A stretch of DNA of 64,000 nt from Xanthobacteraceae bacterium (GCA_022844485.1 JALHLQ010000012.1:1-64000), one strand, 5' to 3'; numbered from the stretch's first letter, positions 49,825 to 58,526 are shown. Made by a program: numbers and translations. The notes: generated by a model from the sequence alone, not told the origin.

Positions 49825-51036
49825 ATGTTTCGGAGCTTCTTTCTGGCCGGGTTCGAGGGATCGACTGGGTACAACAAGCGGGGGCAGTGGTTCGACCAGG
49901 TTGTTGCCACCGGGCACGACAAGACCGTCGACCAGGATTATGCCGACCTCGCGCAACTGGGCATTCACGGTGCGCGCGAAAGTGTGCGGTGGCCGCTGGT
50001 CGACTGGCGGGGGCGTTATGATTTCTCGAGCGTCGAACCCTTTCTCGAGGCCGCGCGGCGTCACCGGGTCGAGGTGATCTGGGACCTGTTCCATTACGGC
50101 TTCCCGCAGGACGTCGACCTCTGGTCGGAGGCCTTTCCCAAACGCTTTGCGGACTATTGCTACGCAGCCAGCCGCTTCATTGCCGCACGCACGGAGGGAC
50201 AGTGCGCGTTCACGCCGGTCAACGAACCGTCGTTCATGGCCTATGCGGCCGGCGAAAAAGGATTGTTCTCGCCCTATGCCACCGGCCGCGGCTGGGATTT
50301 GAAGGTGACGCTGGTGCGCGCGGCGATCGCCGGCATCGATGCGATCCGCGCCGCCTGCCCCGATGCGCGCATCGTCAATGTGGACCCGCTTTGCCGCGTC
50401 GCCTGTCCCGTGGACCGCCCGGAACTCGAAGCGGAGGCGCACGATTTCAACGAGCGCCTGGTCTTTCAGTCCTTCGACATGCTGTGCGGCCGGCTGCTGC
50501 CGGAACTCGGCGGAAGCCGCGACCATCTCGATGTCGTCGGGATCAACTATTACTGGACCAATCAATGGGAGCTGCATCGCGCGCCGGATGAGAACGGCGT
50601 CATTCCGCCGCTTGCCGACGACGATCCGCGCCGCGTGCCGTTGCGGGACCTCGTGCGCGCGGTATGGGAGCGCTACGGCGGCGAGGTGATGATCACCGAG
50701 ACGAGCCATGTCGGCGACAACCGCGGGCATTGGCTGCGGGAGGTGGCGCGCGACTCGGAAGCGCTGCTGCTCGCCGGCGTTCCGCTGCGCGGCGTCTGCC
50801 TCTACCCGATCCTGGGCATGCCGGAGTGGCACGATCAGGACATCTGGGCCCCGATGGGACTATGGGATCCGTTGTGTCACCGCGAACCCGGCGCCGGCCG
50901 GCTGATCTGCGCGCCGATGCTGCAAGCTCTGAACGATGTGCGGCACGTCGATCAGCTTCATCTCTCGCTGCGGCGCGAGCACGAGATGGTCAGGCCATCC
51001 CGTCACACGGTGGCGCGGGCAAGACGCATGGCGTGA
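49825..51036 (+). CDS. GH1-like glycoside hydrolase 2
   Basis: The 403-residue product starts MFRSFFLAGFEGSTGYNKRG and carries the acid/base Glu134 in FTPVNEPSFMAYA and the nucleophile Glu292 in MITETSHVGDNRG, with VVGINYYWTNQWE between them. It is a diverged partner of the preceding gene, 10 bases away, so the two are an operon. It sits inside the prophage late region, where P22-like phages have no such genes. The pair looks host-like in composition and may be a cargo (moron) or an insertion. The substrate is unknown. Confidence 0.85.
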   Translation: MFRSFFLAGFEGSTGYNKRGQWFDQVVATGHDKTVDQDYADLAQLGIHGARESVRWPLVDWRGRYDFSSVEPFLEAARRHRVEVIWDLFHYGFPQDVDLWSEAFPKRFADYCYAASRFIAARTEGQCAFTPVNEPSFMAYAAGEKGLFSPYATGRGWDLKVTLVRAAIAGIDAIRAACPDARIVNVDPLCRVACPVDRPELEAEAHDFNERLVFQSFDMLCGRLLPELGGSRDHLDVVGINYYWTNQWELHRAPDENGVIPPLADDDPRRVPLRDLVRAVWERYGGEVMITETSHVGDNRGHWLREVARDSEALLLAGVPLRGVCLYPILGMPEWHDQDIWAPMGLWDPLCHREPGAGRLICAPMLQALNDVRHVDQLHLSLRREHEMVRPSRHTVARARRMA

Positions 51037-51065
51037 TTTTGGGGATGCAGGCGCCCTAACAAAAG

Positions 51066-51089
51066 AACCCCGGCACCAAGGCCGGGGTT
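51066..51089. terminator. Bidirectional terminator between glycosidase and PRC-barrel genes
   Basis: AACCCCGGC (51066-51074), six bases, GCCGGGGTT (51081-51089), preceded by AAAAG. It serves the convergent genes ending at 51036 and 51110. Confidence 0.7.
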
Positions 51090-51109
51090 CGAATCGCAAT
51101 TTAGCGCCG

Positions 51110-51724
51110 TCAACGATTTGGCGCGCCGGTCCGCGGCGCCGAGCCGGTTGCACCGGAGTCGCGCCCGGTGTCGCTGGCATAGCGGAACGAGGGCGCGTTC
51201 TGCAGCTGCTCCTTGGTCAGGCTGACGACAGCGTGATCAGGATACTCGCGCGGTCCCGACGCGGTCGTCGCCGCTCCGCCAGTCGTGCCTGTCGTCCCCG
51301 TACCGCTGGCCGTGCGTGCCGGCTCCATGCGGAATTGCAGCGCGCTGAACGGAATGGCCACGTCCTTGGCTCCGATGCCGAGGAAGCCGCCGACGCCGAT
51401 CACCACGGCTTCGACCTTGCCATCCTTGCCCAGCAGAATCTCGCTGATATCGCCCACTTTGTCGTTGTTCGCGCCATAGACATCGAGCCCGATCATTTTG
51501 TCGGCCCGCCACTGGTCGCTTTGCTGTTGCGCCATGAAATTGACGGAGCCGGCCGAGGGGGTCTGGCTCTGCATGCCGGGCGACGGCGTCGCAGCCGGCG
51601 GAGATGACGGCTGAGTCGCGGCCGGCGGCGATGCCTGGCCGGGCTGAGGCTGGGTGGTCTGGGCGATGGCGGAACCGGCCACCAGTACGGCCGCAATGGC
51701 CAAAGCGGATGTGAGCGTTCGCAT
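51110..51724 (-). CDS. Exported PRC-barrel domain protein
   Basis: The 204-residue product has a signal peptide (MRTLTSALAIAAVLVAGSAI, cleavage after AQ), a Pro/Ser/Gln-rich linker, then a PRC-barrel (KMIGLDVYGANNDKVGDISE, KVEAVVIGVGGFLGIGAKDV) and a low-complexity tail. CAGGAGG precedes the ATG. PRC-barrel proteins of this exported type are common in rhizobia and of unclear role, often stress-related. It is on the minus strand, opposite to the phage late genes, and closes the host-like insert. Confidence 0.85.
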   Translation of the reverse strand: MRTLTSALAIAAVLVAGSAIAQTTQPQPGQASPPAATQPSSPPAATPSPGMQSQTPSAGSVNFMAQQQSDQWRADKMIGLDVYGANNDKVGDISEILLGKDGKVEAVVIGVGGFLGIGAKDVAIPFSALQFRMEPARTASGTGTTGTTGGAATTASGPREYPDHAVVSLTKEQLQNAPSFRYASDTGRDSGATGSAPRTGAPNR

Positions 51725-51941
51725 GTCTATCCTCCTGATGAAAACGATCGGGGGTAGAACGCGGGAACTCCGCGCTTGGTTCGATGCCGCAAGCCAGGCA
51801 TTTCGGACCGGCCAACGGATCCCGCACCGCGCGACCTCGGTCTGAGTGGCAAAAGGGCGCAAATCACGGTTCCGGCTCCGCCGGTTCGCCGATCGCGTGC
51901 GCAATCAGGCGCGCGTCATTCATGTCACGGAGCGACGATCC

Positions 51942-52124
51942 ATGGCCGACGACATCATCCCGACCTGGGGCTATCGAAAAGGCGAAGCACAGATTTTCAA
52001 CCTCCCGAAACAAGGCGCGTTGCGGAAGGGATGGGCGGACAAGCCGCCTCGCGGCGAGCATCCGCATGAGCGTGAAGCTCGGATGCTGGCCGGAGCCGGC
52101 TCGCGGGAAGGCGATGACCGATGA
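51942..52124 (+). CDS. Small phage protein preceding gp4-like gene
   Basis: From MADDIIPTWGYRKGEAQIFN the product has 60 residues with the stretch NLPKQGALRKGWADKPP. This type of short protein (PTWGYRKGEAxIFNL...GW) is often found in alphaproteobacterial phage head-tail regions (recalled). Its stop overlaps the next ATG as ATGA. An earlier in-frame ATG at 51846 adds a basic stretch and is less likely. Confidence 0.6.
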   Translation: MADDIIPTWGYRKGEAQIFNLPKQGALRKGWADKPPRGEHPHEREARMLAGAGSREGDDR

Positions 52125-52504
52125 CGAGTGCGGTGAAGACGCGCGCCGAACTGATCGAGCAGGTGATTGACAATCTCGGTGTCGGCGCCGCGGGTCAGGC
52201 GAAGGCGCCGGAAGACGTGCAGAAGGTCGACTCGCTGATCGATGTGAGCTTTGCCCGGCTCGCCGCGCTCGGAATCTACGACGTGTCGAACCCCGATGAG
52301 GTCGAGGCTGATGCGTTCCTCGCGCTTTCGGCCGTCGTGGCCAACGATTGCGCGGCGGCCTTCGCGTTGAGCGGCGATGAGAGCCTGGCCGCGCTCGCGC
52401 GCCAAGCCGAGGGCGACCTGCGCATGATCGGCCGCGGCGCATCGACAAAACCGTACCTTGTCACGGATCGGGCGCTCGGCGCGGGACGGCGTTGGCGTTG
52501 GTAG
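52121..52504 (+). CDS. Phage head-tail connector / gp4-like protein
   Basis: The 127-residue product (MTSAVKTRAELIEQVIDNLG...) is helical, with VDSLIDVSFARLAALGIYDV and FLALSAVVANDCAAAFALSG. Size, helix pattern and place before gp10 fit the P22 gp4 tail accessory factor, which plugs onto the portal after packaging. The family match is by context more than by motif. It overlaps the previous gene by 4 bases. Confidence 0.62.
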   Translation: MTSAVKTRAELIEQVIDNLGVGAAGQAKAPEDVQKVDSLIDVSFARLAALGIYDVSNPDEVEADAFLALSAVVANDCAAAFALSGDESLAALARQAEGDLRMIGRGASTKPYLVTDRALGAGRRWRW

Positions 52505-52513
52505 GAGCCTGAC

Positions 52514-53587
52514 ATGCCCGATTTCTACGACGCCTTTTCGGGGGCCTGGCCTGCACGCATGGCGCGAGCGGCCTATGATGCGCTTCGCCTTCCCGGCGAC
52601 GTGTTCGCCGGACGCTTCGCGGTGCGGCCGGAAGAGGACGGTCAGTGGTCGGAGGCCGACGAGTACCGCGCACGCATCGCCGATGAGACGATCCGCAGTC
52701 GCGCCACCGATCTGGCCGGTCTTGCCATGCTCGGCGCGAGCGGCGCGCCGCGCGGGGCGCTCGGCTCAGGTCCCGTGCGCCGCCGCAAGGCGGAACTGCC
52801 GATGGACGAGGCGTCGCGCCTCTCTCGCGCCGATGACATGGGTTTTCGCCGCGACATGCCGCTCAAAGCCGGCCGCGCGCCGCAAGGAGAAACGGTCGGC
52901 CCGGCCGCGCTCAGCCTCGAGGGCCGCATCTTCACAGGTCGCACGCATTCCGATGCGATGAGCAAGGCTGAGCGCACGCTCGGCATGCCGTTCGAGGCAA
53001 TGCGGCAAGGCCCGATCGTGGACGGGTTTGTCACTTCCGCCGGGCGCTACGTCAGTCGCTGGGAGGCGGAAGAGATTGCCCGCCGAGCGCGGCAAGGCGA
53101 GGCTTCGGGAATCTTCGGGGCGACGCGGGGGCTGGCGGCGGAAAATCTGAATCGGGTGGGGCGCGCAGGATCACGATCCGGGTCTCCGGACAGCGCGGCC
53201 ACCGCCGCGGGATTTCCGGGAGGAAAAGGAGTCTGGGCAGTTCCAGTTTCTCCGGGATCGGCGGCTTCTTCCCAAGCCGCACCATTATGGCATCGAACTG
53301 AGCGGCCGGGGACTCTGGATGCGGCCAACTTGGCTGACTGGGAGATTCAGGCGACTTTGCGGGAGGCATTTGATGCTGGCCATGATGCTGTGATGATGAA
53401 GAATTATACCAGACCCGGCGGCAAAAAGCCAGAAACGGTGATCGTCGTGCGCGACCAAGCACAGCTGCGCTCCCCGAATGCCGCCTTCGATCCGAGGAAA
53501 CGCGATAGCGCCGACCTGCTTGCCGGCACCCTGCCGTTCGCCGTGCTCGGCGGATGGAGCGGATCGCGCGCTCGGCAAGACGAGTGA
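52514..53587 (+). CDS. Phage cargo protein with ART-PolyVal-like C-terminal region
   Basis: The 357-residue product has an N-terminal MPDFYDAFSGAWPARMARAA region, a middle domain common in phage proteins (EGRIFTGRTHSDAMSKAERT, then GFVTSAGRYVSRWEAEEIAR) and a C-terminal region (LREAFDAGHDAVMMKNYTRP, VIVVRDQAQLRSPNAAFDPR, KRDSADLLAG). The last part matches the second half of ADP-ribosyltransferase-like domains of polyvalent phage proteins. The expected N-terminal LYHGT half is absent or degenerate (PLWHRTERPGT). It ends with LPFAVLGGW, a tail shared with the metallopeptidase at 60485-61252. An injected or regulatory role is inference. Confidence 0.6.
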   Translation: MPDFYDAFSGAWPARMARAAYDALRLPGDVFAGRFAVRPEEDGQWSEADEYRARIADETIRSRATDLAGLAMLGASGAPRGALGSGPVRRRKAELPMDEASRLSRADDMGFRRDMPLKAGRAPQGETVGPAALSLEGRIFTGRTHSDAMSKAERTLGMPFEAMRQGPIVDGFVTSAGRYVSRWEAEEIARRARQGEASGIFGATRGLAAENLNRVGRAGSRSGSPDSAATAAGFPGGKGVWAVPVSPGSAASSQAAPLWHRTERPGTLDAANLADWEIQATLREAFDAGHDAVMMKNYTRPGGKKPETVIVVRDQAQLRSPNAAFDPRKRDSADLLAGTLPFAVLGGWSGSRARQDE

Positions 53588-53682
53588 CGTGATCGCCCGT
53601 CGCGCCCGCCTCCCTCGCTCCGGGCAGGGAGCGCAACTTCGGGCTCGCTCGACACTCAAAGCATCCAAGGATTCTTCGCCTC

Positions 53683-55110
53683 ATGCCGATGCGCAATTCG
53701 GTCCCGATTCCGTTTCCGCTTTCGAGCTCGCCCGGCCGGCTGCCGCAAGAGGGATCGGGGCGGCTCGTCAACTGCTTCGCCGAAAAGCTGCCGGAGGAAT
53801 CCGGACGCCGCGCGGTGTGGCGCCGCGCGCCGGGGCTGAAGAGTTGGGGCACGTCGGCAACCAGCACCTATCGCGGCGGCATGCTGGTCGGCTCCACGCT
53901 CTATGTCGCCAAGAGCGGGTTCATCGAACGCTATGCGAGCACGGGGGGTGCTGCGACGAGTGTCGGCGCGCTGTCAGGCACCGACCGGGTGTTCTTTGCG
54001 CAGAACTCGAAAGCGCCGACGCCGGACCAGGTCGTCGTCTGCGAGGCGGGCGCGTTCACCTTCACGACCGGCGCGGTGGCGAGCTATCCCGATCCCGATC
54101 TGCCCGCTCCCAACGCCGTCTGCTCGATCGACGGCTATCTCGTGTTCACGCTTGGCGACGGGCGCTGCTTCGCCTCCGACCTGAACTCGACCGCCGTCAA
54201 CGCGCTCTCCTTCGGCAAGGCGGAGGCAAAGCCGGACGGGCTTACCCGGCCCGTGCCCTATGGGCGGCTGTTGCTTCTGTTCGGTCCGCAGACCACCGAA
54301 ATCTGGCAGAACGTCGGCGCCGCGCCGTTTCCCTTTCAGCGCGCGCTGGTGATTCCCTTCGGCATCGCGGGACCGCATTGCGCCGCCGGGTTTGAAGACG
54401 GCTTCGGCTATCCGCCGCTGTTCGTCGCCAACGACAACACGGTTCGCCTGTTTTCCGGGCAGGATCCGGAAAAGGTCTCGCCGCCGATCCTCGACTCCTA
54501 CATCGCGGCAGTCGGCAACAAGGCGGCGCTGGAGGCCTCGGTCTATGTGTCGGGCGGCCATTCGTTCTGGCAATTGTCGAGCCCGACCTGGACCTGGGCC
54601 TTCAACCTCAACAACGCGCAATGGCACGAGCGCGAGAGCTACGGGATCAGCCGATCGCGCATGACCGGCGGCGTCAATGTCGGCGGCAAGTGGGTGTGCG
54701 GGGATACGAAATCGGGGGCCATCCTCGAAATCGACGCGGCGACCAGGAAAGAGGTCGCCGATCCGCTGATCTACCGGCTGGAGTCCGCGCCGGTGAAGAA
54801 TTTTCCCTATCGCGTACAGGTGGCGCGTGCCGATTTCGATGTCGCGACCGGCGTCGGAGTCGCCACCGGTTCGGACCCGATCGAGACCGATCCGGAAGCG
54901 AAAGTGTCCTGGTCGGACGATGACGGCGTGTCGTGGTCGGTTCCCTTGGTTCGCAAGCTCGGCCGCCAATCGAAACCCGAGACCAGGATCACGGTGACGC
55001 GCACCGGCTTGTCGGGTCCGGCCGGACGGCGCTGGCGCCTGGAGGCCGCCGACCCGGTTGACGTGTCGGTGTTCGGCGGAACGCAATCGGCGGAGATGAG
55101 GCAGAACTGA
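53683..55110 (+). CDS. P22 gp10-like packaged DNA stabilisation / tail hub protein
   Basis: The 475-residue product starts MPMRNSVPIPFPLSSSPGRL and has the gp10 pattern: SGRLVNCFAEKLPEESGRR (cargo of a short N-terminus), repeated beta-propeller-like blades (GGMLVGSTLYVAKSG, DGYLVFTLGDGRCFASDLNS, YGRLLLLFGPQTTEIWQNVG) and a C-terminal EAKVSWSDDDGVSWS and TRTGLSGPAGRRWRLEAADP. In P22 gp10 seals the head and links the tailspike complex. It is followed by one base and the next gene. Confidence 0.85.
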   Translation: MPMRNSVPIPFPLSSSPGRLPQEGSGRLVNCFAEKLPEESGRRAVWRRAPGLKSWGTSATSTYRGGMLVGSTLYVAKSGFIERYASTGGAATSVGALSGTDRVFFAQNSKAPTPDQVVVCEAGAFTFTTGAVASYPDPDLPAPNAVCSIDGYLVFTLGDGRCFASDLNSTAVNALSFGKAEAKPDGLTRPVPYGRLLLLFGPQTTEIWQNVGAAPFPFQRALVIPFGIAGPHCAAGFEDGFGYPPLFVANDNTVRLFSGQDPEKVSPPILDSYIAAVGNKAALEASVYVSGGHSFWQLSSPTWTWAFNLNNAQWHERESYGISRSRMTGGVNVGGKWVCGDTKSGAILEIDAATRKEVADPLIYRLESAPVKNFPYRVQVARADFDVATGVGVATGSDPIETDPEAKVSWSDDDGVSWSVPLVRKLGRQSKPETRITVTRTGLSGPAGRRWRLEAADPVDVSVFGGTQSAEMRQN

Positions 55111-55111
55111 C

Positions 55112-55540
55112 ATGGCCGCGCCCTATCTCCCGCCGCTGCCCGATGCGAGCGACAAGGCGGTCACGCCGGCAACCGGCAAATCGACGCTCGACCAGTATCT
55201 GTTTCTCCGCCGCGTCGAGGAGATATTGCGGCGCGATCCCAATGTTCATGCCGAATACGATCACGGCGCGCTGGCATCCGGCACGCTGACGCCGAATCCC
55301 TCGCACGGCTTCAAGCAGAAGGCGACGAACAGCGGGGCGTTCACGATCGCCGCGACGGCGGAGATCGGCAATCTCGAACTGCGCGTCACGAACGGCGCGG
55401 GCGCCGGCGCGATCACCTTTTCCGGCTTCGACAAGCAATGGACCGGCGACGCGCTGACCACGACGGCGGGCGACCAGTTCGTGATCTTCATCCACGGCTA
55501 TGGCGGCAAGCAGGCCTATCTGGTCCGCGCGCTGCAATGA
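55112..55540 (+). CDS. Phage tail-associated hypothetical protein
   Basis: The 142-residue product (MAAPYLPPLPDASDKAVTPA...) has a Pro-rich N-terminus, LDQYLFLRRVEEILRRDPNV and a beta-rich end (GNLELRVTNGAGAGAITFSG, FVIFIHGYGGKQAYLVRAL). It starts 2 bases after the gp10-like stop and is likely a small virion protein. No family recognised. Confidence 0.6.
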   Translation: MAAPYLPPLPDASDKAVTPATGKSTLDQYLFLRRVEEILRRDPNVHAEYDHGALASGTLTPNPSHGFKQKATNSGAFTIAATAEIGNLELRVTNGAGAGAITFSGFDKQWTGDALTTTAGDQFVIFIHGYGGKQAYLVRALQ

Positions 55541-55615
55541 GGGCGGCGGGCAGGACGCGACGCAGCCGAAGAGGGACGGTCAAGTCACTTTCTATACGAA
55601 CAATGGATATCTCCC

Positions 55616-56281
55616 ATGAAACGACCTGACGGTTTTGCCTTGCTTGCCGGATACATGCTCGACGCTCCAGGGAAAGGACAATCCTACGATGAGTGGACGC
55701 GGCCTTATCCGATGTCGCGCGATTCTGACGTCGAGCGTCTCTCAGTTCCCGCACAGCCGCCGGCGCCACGCCCCCGCGGCCTGCCGCCGGCAATGGGTCG
55801 GCTGATGGTCGATTTCTCGATCTTAGGCGACATGCCCGAAATCTATCGCGAGGGCCGCATGCAGGACTTACGACGCGCCCTGCGCTCTTCCCTACGGCCC
55901 ACCGGCTACGCGCAAAGGCATGTTGCGGGGCCTTCAATCGAAAGTGCGCCCCTCGACCCGCTTCCTCCCGGGCCATTTCAGGGGCCGTTCGACGATACTC
56001 CGATGCCGGGAGTTCCTACCAATCCTGCCTTTGACGAAATTTATCGCCGCAAGCCGGAACTTGTGGATCCTGGTATCATCCGTCCGATACCAGATTCGTA
56101 CATCGACCCGCACATGGAGAAACCCAATAACCCCTTCGATCCGACGCTTCCGCCGCTGGAGCAGGCGTCACCGAGCCCCGTGCCGATCTTCTATTCCATG
56201 TCGAGAGCGGCCGGCGCACGCGCCCGCACGCCGCCGCCATTCGGAGTGCAGCATGGGCCGATCCGGTTTCGAACGCGCTAG
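55616..56281 (+). CDS. Phage cargo protein sharing the toxin N-terminal cassettes
   Basis: The 221-residue product has QSYDEWTRPYP (about 24-34), then MVDFSILGDMPEIYREG...MQDLRRALR (about 64-90), the two cassettes found in reverse order in the protein at 39805-40683. The rest is Pro-rich (APLDPLPPGPFQGPFDDTPM, NPAFDEIYRRKPELVDPG) with a basic end (GVQHGPIRFRTR) and no recognisable enzyme. It looks like a cargo carrier that has lost or exchanged its effector. The next gene, a secreted hydrolase, starts inside it at 56253 in another frame. Confidence 0.6.
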   Translation: MKRPDGFALLAGYMLDAPGKGQSYDEWTRPYPMSRDSDVERLSVPAQPPAPRPRGLPPAMGRLMVDFSILGDMPEIYREGRMQDLRRALRSSLRPTGYAQRHVAGPSIESAPLDPLPPGPFQGPFDDTPMPGVPTNPAFDEIYRRKPELVDPGIIRPIPDSYIDPHMEKPNNPFDPTLPPLEQASPSPVPIFYSMSRAAGARARTPPPFGVQHGPIRFRTR

Positions 56282-57620
56282 AACGCTCGCGTCTCGTGCG
56301 CTGTTCGCCTTGCTTCTGACCGGCATCTCCTCGCCGTCTCTGGCCGATTGCGGCCCCACCGACCGGAAGTTTTTTATCGGCCAGCACCTTCAGCGCACCC
56401 CGTATGGATTGGCCGACCAAGAGCACCCGCTTGTGCTCTGTAACCTCCGGGCGGGCGAGATCGTAACCATCAGGGCGTATCTGAGAGCGGGGGAAACCTA
56501 CTTTTCGTCTACCCAGCGCTACAAGCTGGCAAGAGATCAGCTCAATTCTCTCACCGACATCCCGGTCGAGGGCGCATATCGAACAGCGGAGCCCGACGGT
56601 TATCTTTGGTCAATGACGGAGACGGCGGCGGTCAAGCCGGAAGTCGCTCGGATGCTCCACGCCAATTCGGGTCACGTGGCCATTGAGGTGAGTACCGACA
56701 AAGGCGGCGGCCTCGGCCCAACCGCCATTTCTCGCGACTTCGGCCTTTCGCGCGTCGTGAGCCGCCAGATCAAACAGGACGGCCTCGTGGCTCGCGTTGT
56801 CATCCCCAATCAACCCAACCCGGAACGCCCGGCGGTGGTCATCATTGGAGGGGGACGCACTGCAGGCTACAGCATGTCCGCCGCCTCGTTGCTGGCTGCG
56901 CGCGGCCATCCCGTCATGAGCCTGCCCTATTATGGGCTGGACGGTTTGCCGCCACAGCTCGCTGCGATTCCGATCGAGTATTTCGCGCGGGCAATCGATC
57001 TATTCCGCCGCGAATATATGCGCGATCACCAAAAACTGGTCTTGCTCGGTTTGTCGCGCGGAACGGAAGCCGCTGCACTGATTGCGCTTCGGCGTTCCGA
57101 TATCAGCGGCATCGTTCTGTTCTCTCCGAGCGCCATCCTCAATTCTGCCGCGGGCTCCACGGGGCCTGCATGGACGGAGAACGGTGCGCCGTTGCCGTTC
57201 GCGCCGGACGTCGAGGGCGAAGCGGACGCGATGCGGTCTCAGGAGCCGCCCTACAAGACATGGCCGCGATACGCTATGCGATTGCAGCAGCTTGGCGAAG
57301 ACGATCCGGCACGGATCAACTTCAAGCATATCGCTGCGGATGTGCTGCTGATCGCCTGCGACCAGGACGACGTGTGGCCGTCGGCGGCGATGAGCAAAGC
57401 CGCGGAGCAACGGGCGAAACGCGAGGGAAAATCCAACATCGCAAGCCATGTGCTGCAGGGATGCGGGCACGATCTCGGCCCCCCGGTCAATCCCACCACC
57501 ATCCGTGTGTTTCGCGAGCCAAGCAATGGCGCGCTGTATTCGCTGGGCGGAACGGCGAGAGAGACGTGGTGGGGACAAAAGGCGGCCTGGTCCGCGCTGC
57601 TGGCCTATTTGTCTCGTTGA
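56253..57620 (+). CDS. Secreted BAAT/acyl-CoA thioester hydrolase-like protein
   Basis: The 455-residue product has a signal peptide (TLASRALFALLLTGISSPSL, then ADC) and an N-terminal beta domain (IVTIRAYLRAGETYFSSTQR). An alpha/beta hydrolase follows with the nucleophile Ser268 in LLGLSRGTEAA, Asp370 in CDQDDVWPS and His406 in GCGHDLGP. The two-domain layout is that of bile-acid-CoA/acyl-CoA thioester hydrolase (BAAT) proteins, which also include bacterial members of unknown substrate. Ser replaces the Cys of the mammalian amino-acid transferase, consistent with hydrolysis. It overlaps the preceding cargo gene by 29 bases and sits between tail genes, so it is probable phage cargo. Confidence 0.8.
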   Translation: MGRSGFERARTLASRALFALLLTGISSPSLADCGPTDRKFFIGQHLQRTPYGLADQEHPLVLCNLRAGEIVTIRAYLRAGETYFSSTQRYKLARDQLNSLTDIPVEGAYRTAEPDGYLWSMTETAAVKPEVARMLHANSGHVAIEVSTDKGGGLGPTAISRDFGLSRVVSRQIKQDGLVARVVIPNQPNPERPAVVIIGGGRTAGYSMSAASLLAARGHPVMSLPYYGLDGLPPQLAAIPIEYFARAIDLFRREYMRDHQKLVLLGLSRGTEAAALIALRRSDISGIVLFSPSAILNSAAGSTGPAWTENGAPLPFAPDVEGEADAMRSQEPPYKTWPRYAMRLQQLGEDDPARINFKHIAADVLLIACDQDDVWPSAAMSKAAEQRAKREGKSNIASHVLQGCGHDLGPPVNPTTIRVFREPSNGALYSLGGTARETWWGQKAAWSALLAYLSR

Positions 57621-57848
57621 GGTCAAGCGGATCGGCGCCATTCGATGGCGCAATACGTGCGCCGTCTCCGCGTGAGCACTTGATCAGCAGGCGGCGATAA
57701 CCAACGCGCGGGCGCGCGCTTTCGACGTGTCGCCTAAACCCCGCATGCGCTGCGTCTCGCTCTCCTGTTCTCTGCCGAGCGATACGGCGAAACGTTCGCA
57801 CGAGCCTCAGCTTTCATCCTTTTCTCAAATCGCCTCAACCAAAGAGGA
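57621..57848. other. Intergenic region before the ejection protein gene
   Basis: About 230 bases without a gene. The minus-strand frames are shadows. It contains GAGCGATACGGCGAAACG near 57777, a partial echo of the 38-bp motif before terS and the scaffold gene. Confidence 0.4.
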
Positions 57849-58526
57849 GTGCGTGTCATAGGCATTTTTGATGTTTTCACCGGCAAGCCGGGGCGCGAGG
57901 CCGCGGCGCGCAACCGCGCGCTCTACGACTCGCTCGAGACGCGCGGCATGCAAACGATCGATCGCGGTTTCGCGCGGTCGGAGGACGCGATGCGTGAAGC
58001 CGAGCTTCCGTATCAACGGCTGTCGGACCGCTACACGCCGGCGACGGAACTCTATCTCGACGCCATCGGTGCGCGCGGCGCGGAAGGCTTGAGCCGGGCG
58101 CGTGCCGCGTTCCAGACGAGCCCCGGCTATCAATTCGCGCTCGACCAGGCGGTCGACGCCAATGACCGCAGAGCGGCGGCGCGCGGCATGCTCGGCTCCG
58201 GCAATACCGTGGCCGAGACCACGCGCTTGGCCACTGGTCTCGCCGATCAGCAATGGGGCAATTTTCTCGAACGGCTCGGCGGCTTCGTGCAGCCGGAAAT
58301 GGAGATCGCGCGCGGTCAATCCGGCGTGCGCACGGCGCGCGCCGGTCTCTACGGCGAGGATGCCGACTGCCGCCTCGGCCTGATGAATACGGTCACCGGC
58401 GGGCACGCCGGCGCCAACAATCTCGAGGCGCAATCGAAGATGTCCGGCTCAGGCAATCTTTGGAATTTCGGATTGGACGTCGCGCGGATCGCCTCCGGCT
58501 GGGGTAAGCCGCGCGGCAGCCGCTGA
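57849..58526 (+). CDS. Phage DNA ejection / DNA-transfer protein candidate
   Basis: The 225-residue product is helical and Ala/Gly-rich (RNRALYDSLETRGMQTIDRG, RAAFQTSPGYQFALDQAVDA, RGMLGSGNTVAETTRLATGL, ADQQWGNFLERLGGF). Proteins with SPGYQFALDQAxxA...GxxxSGxxxxE...Y/W are annotated as internal or DNA-transfer proteins of short-tailed phages. Its place after gp10 and before the collar gene corresponds to the P22 ejection genes 7, 20 and 16. The start is a GTG with an adjacent AGAGGA, so the exact N-terminus is uncertain. Confidence 0.68.
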   Translation: MRVIGIFDVFTGKPGREAAARNRALYDSLETRGMQTIDRGFARSEDAMREAELPYQRLSDRYTPATELYLDAIGARGAEGLSRARAAFQTSPGYQFALDQAVDANDRRAAARGMLGSGNTVAETTRLATGLADQQWGNFLERLGGFVQPEMEIARGQSGVRTARAGLYGEDADCRLGLMNTVTGGHAGANNLEAQSKMSGSGNLWNFGLDVARIASGWGKPRGSR

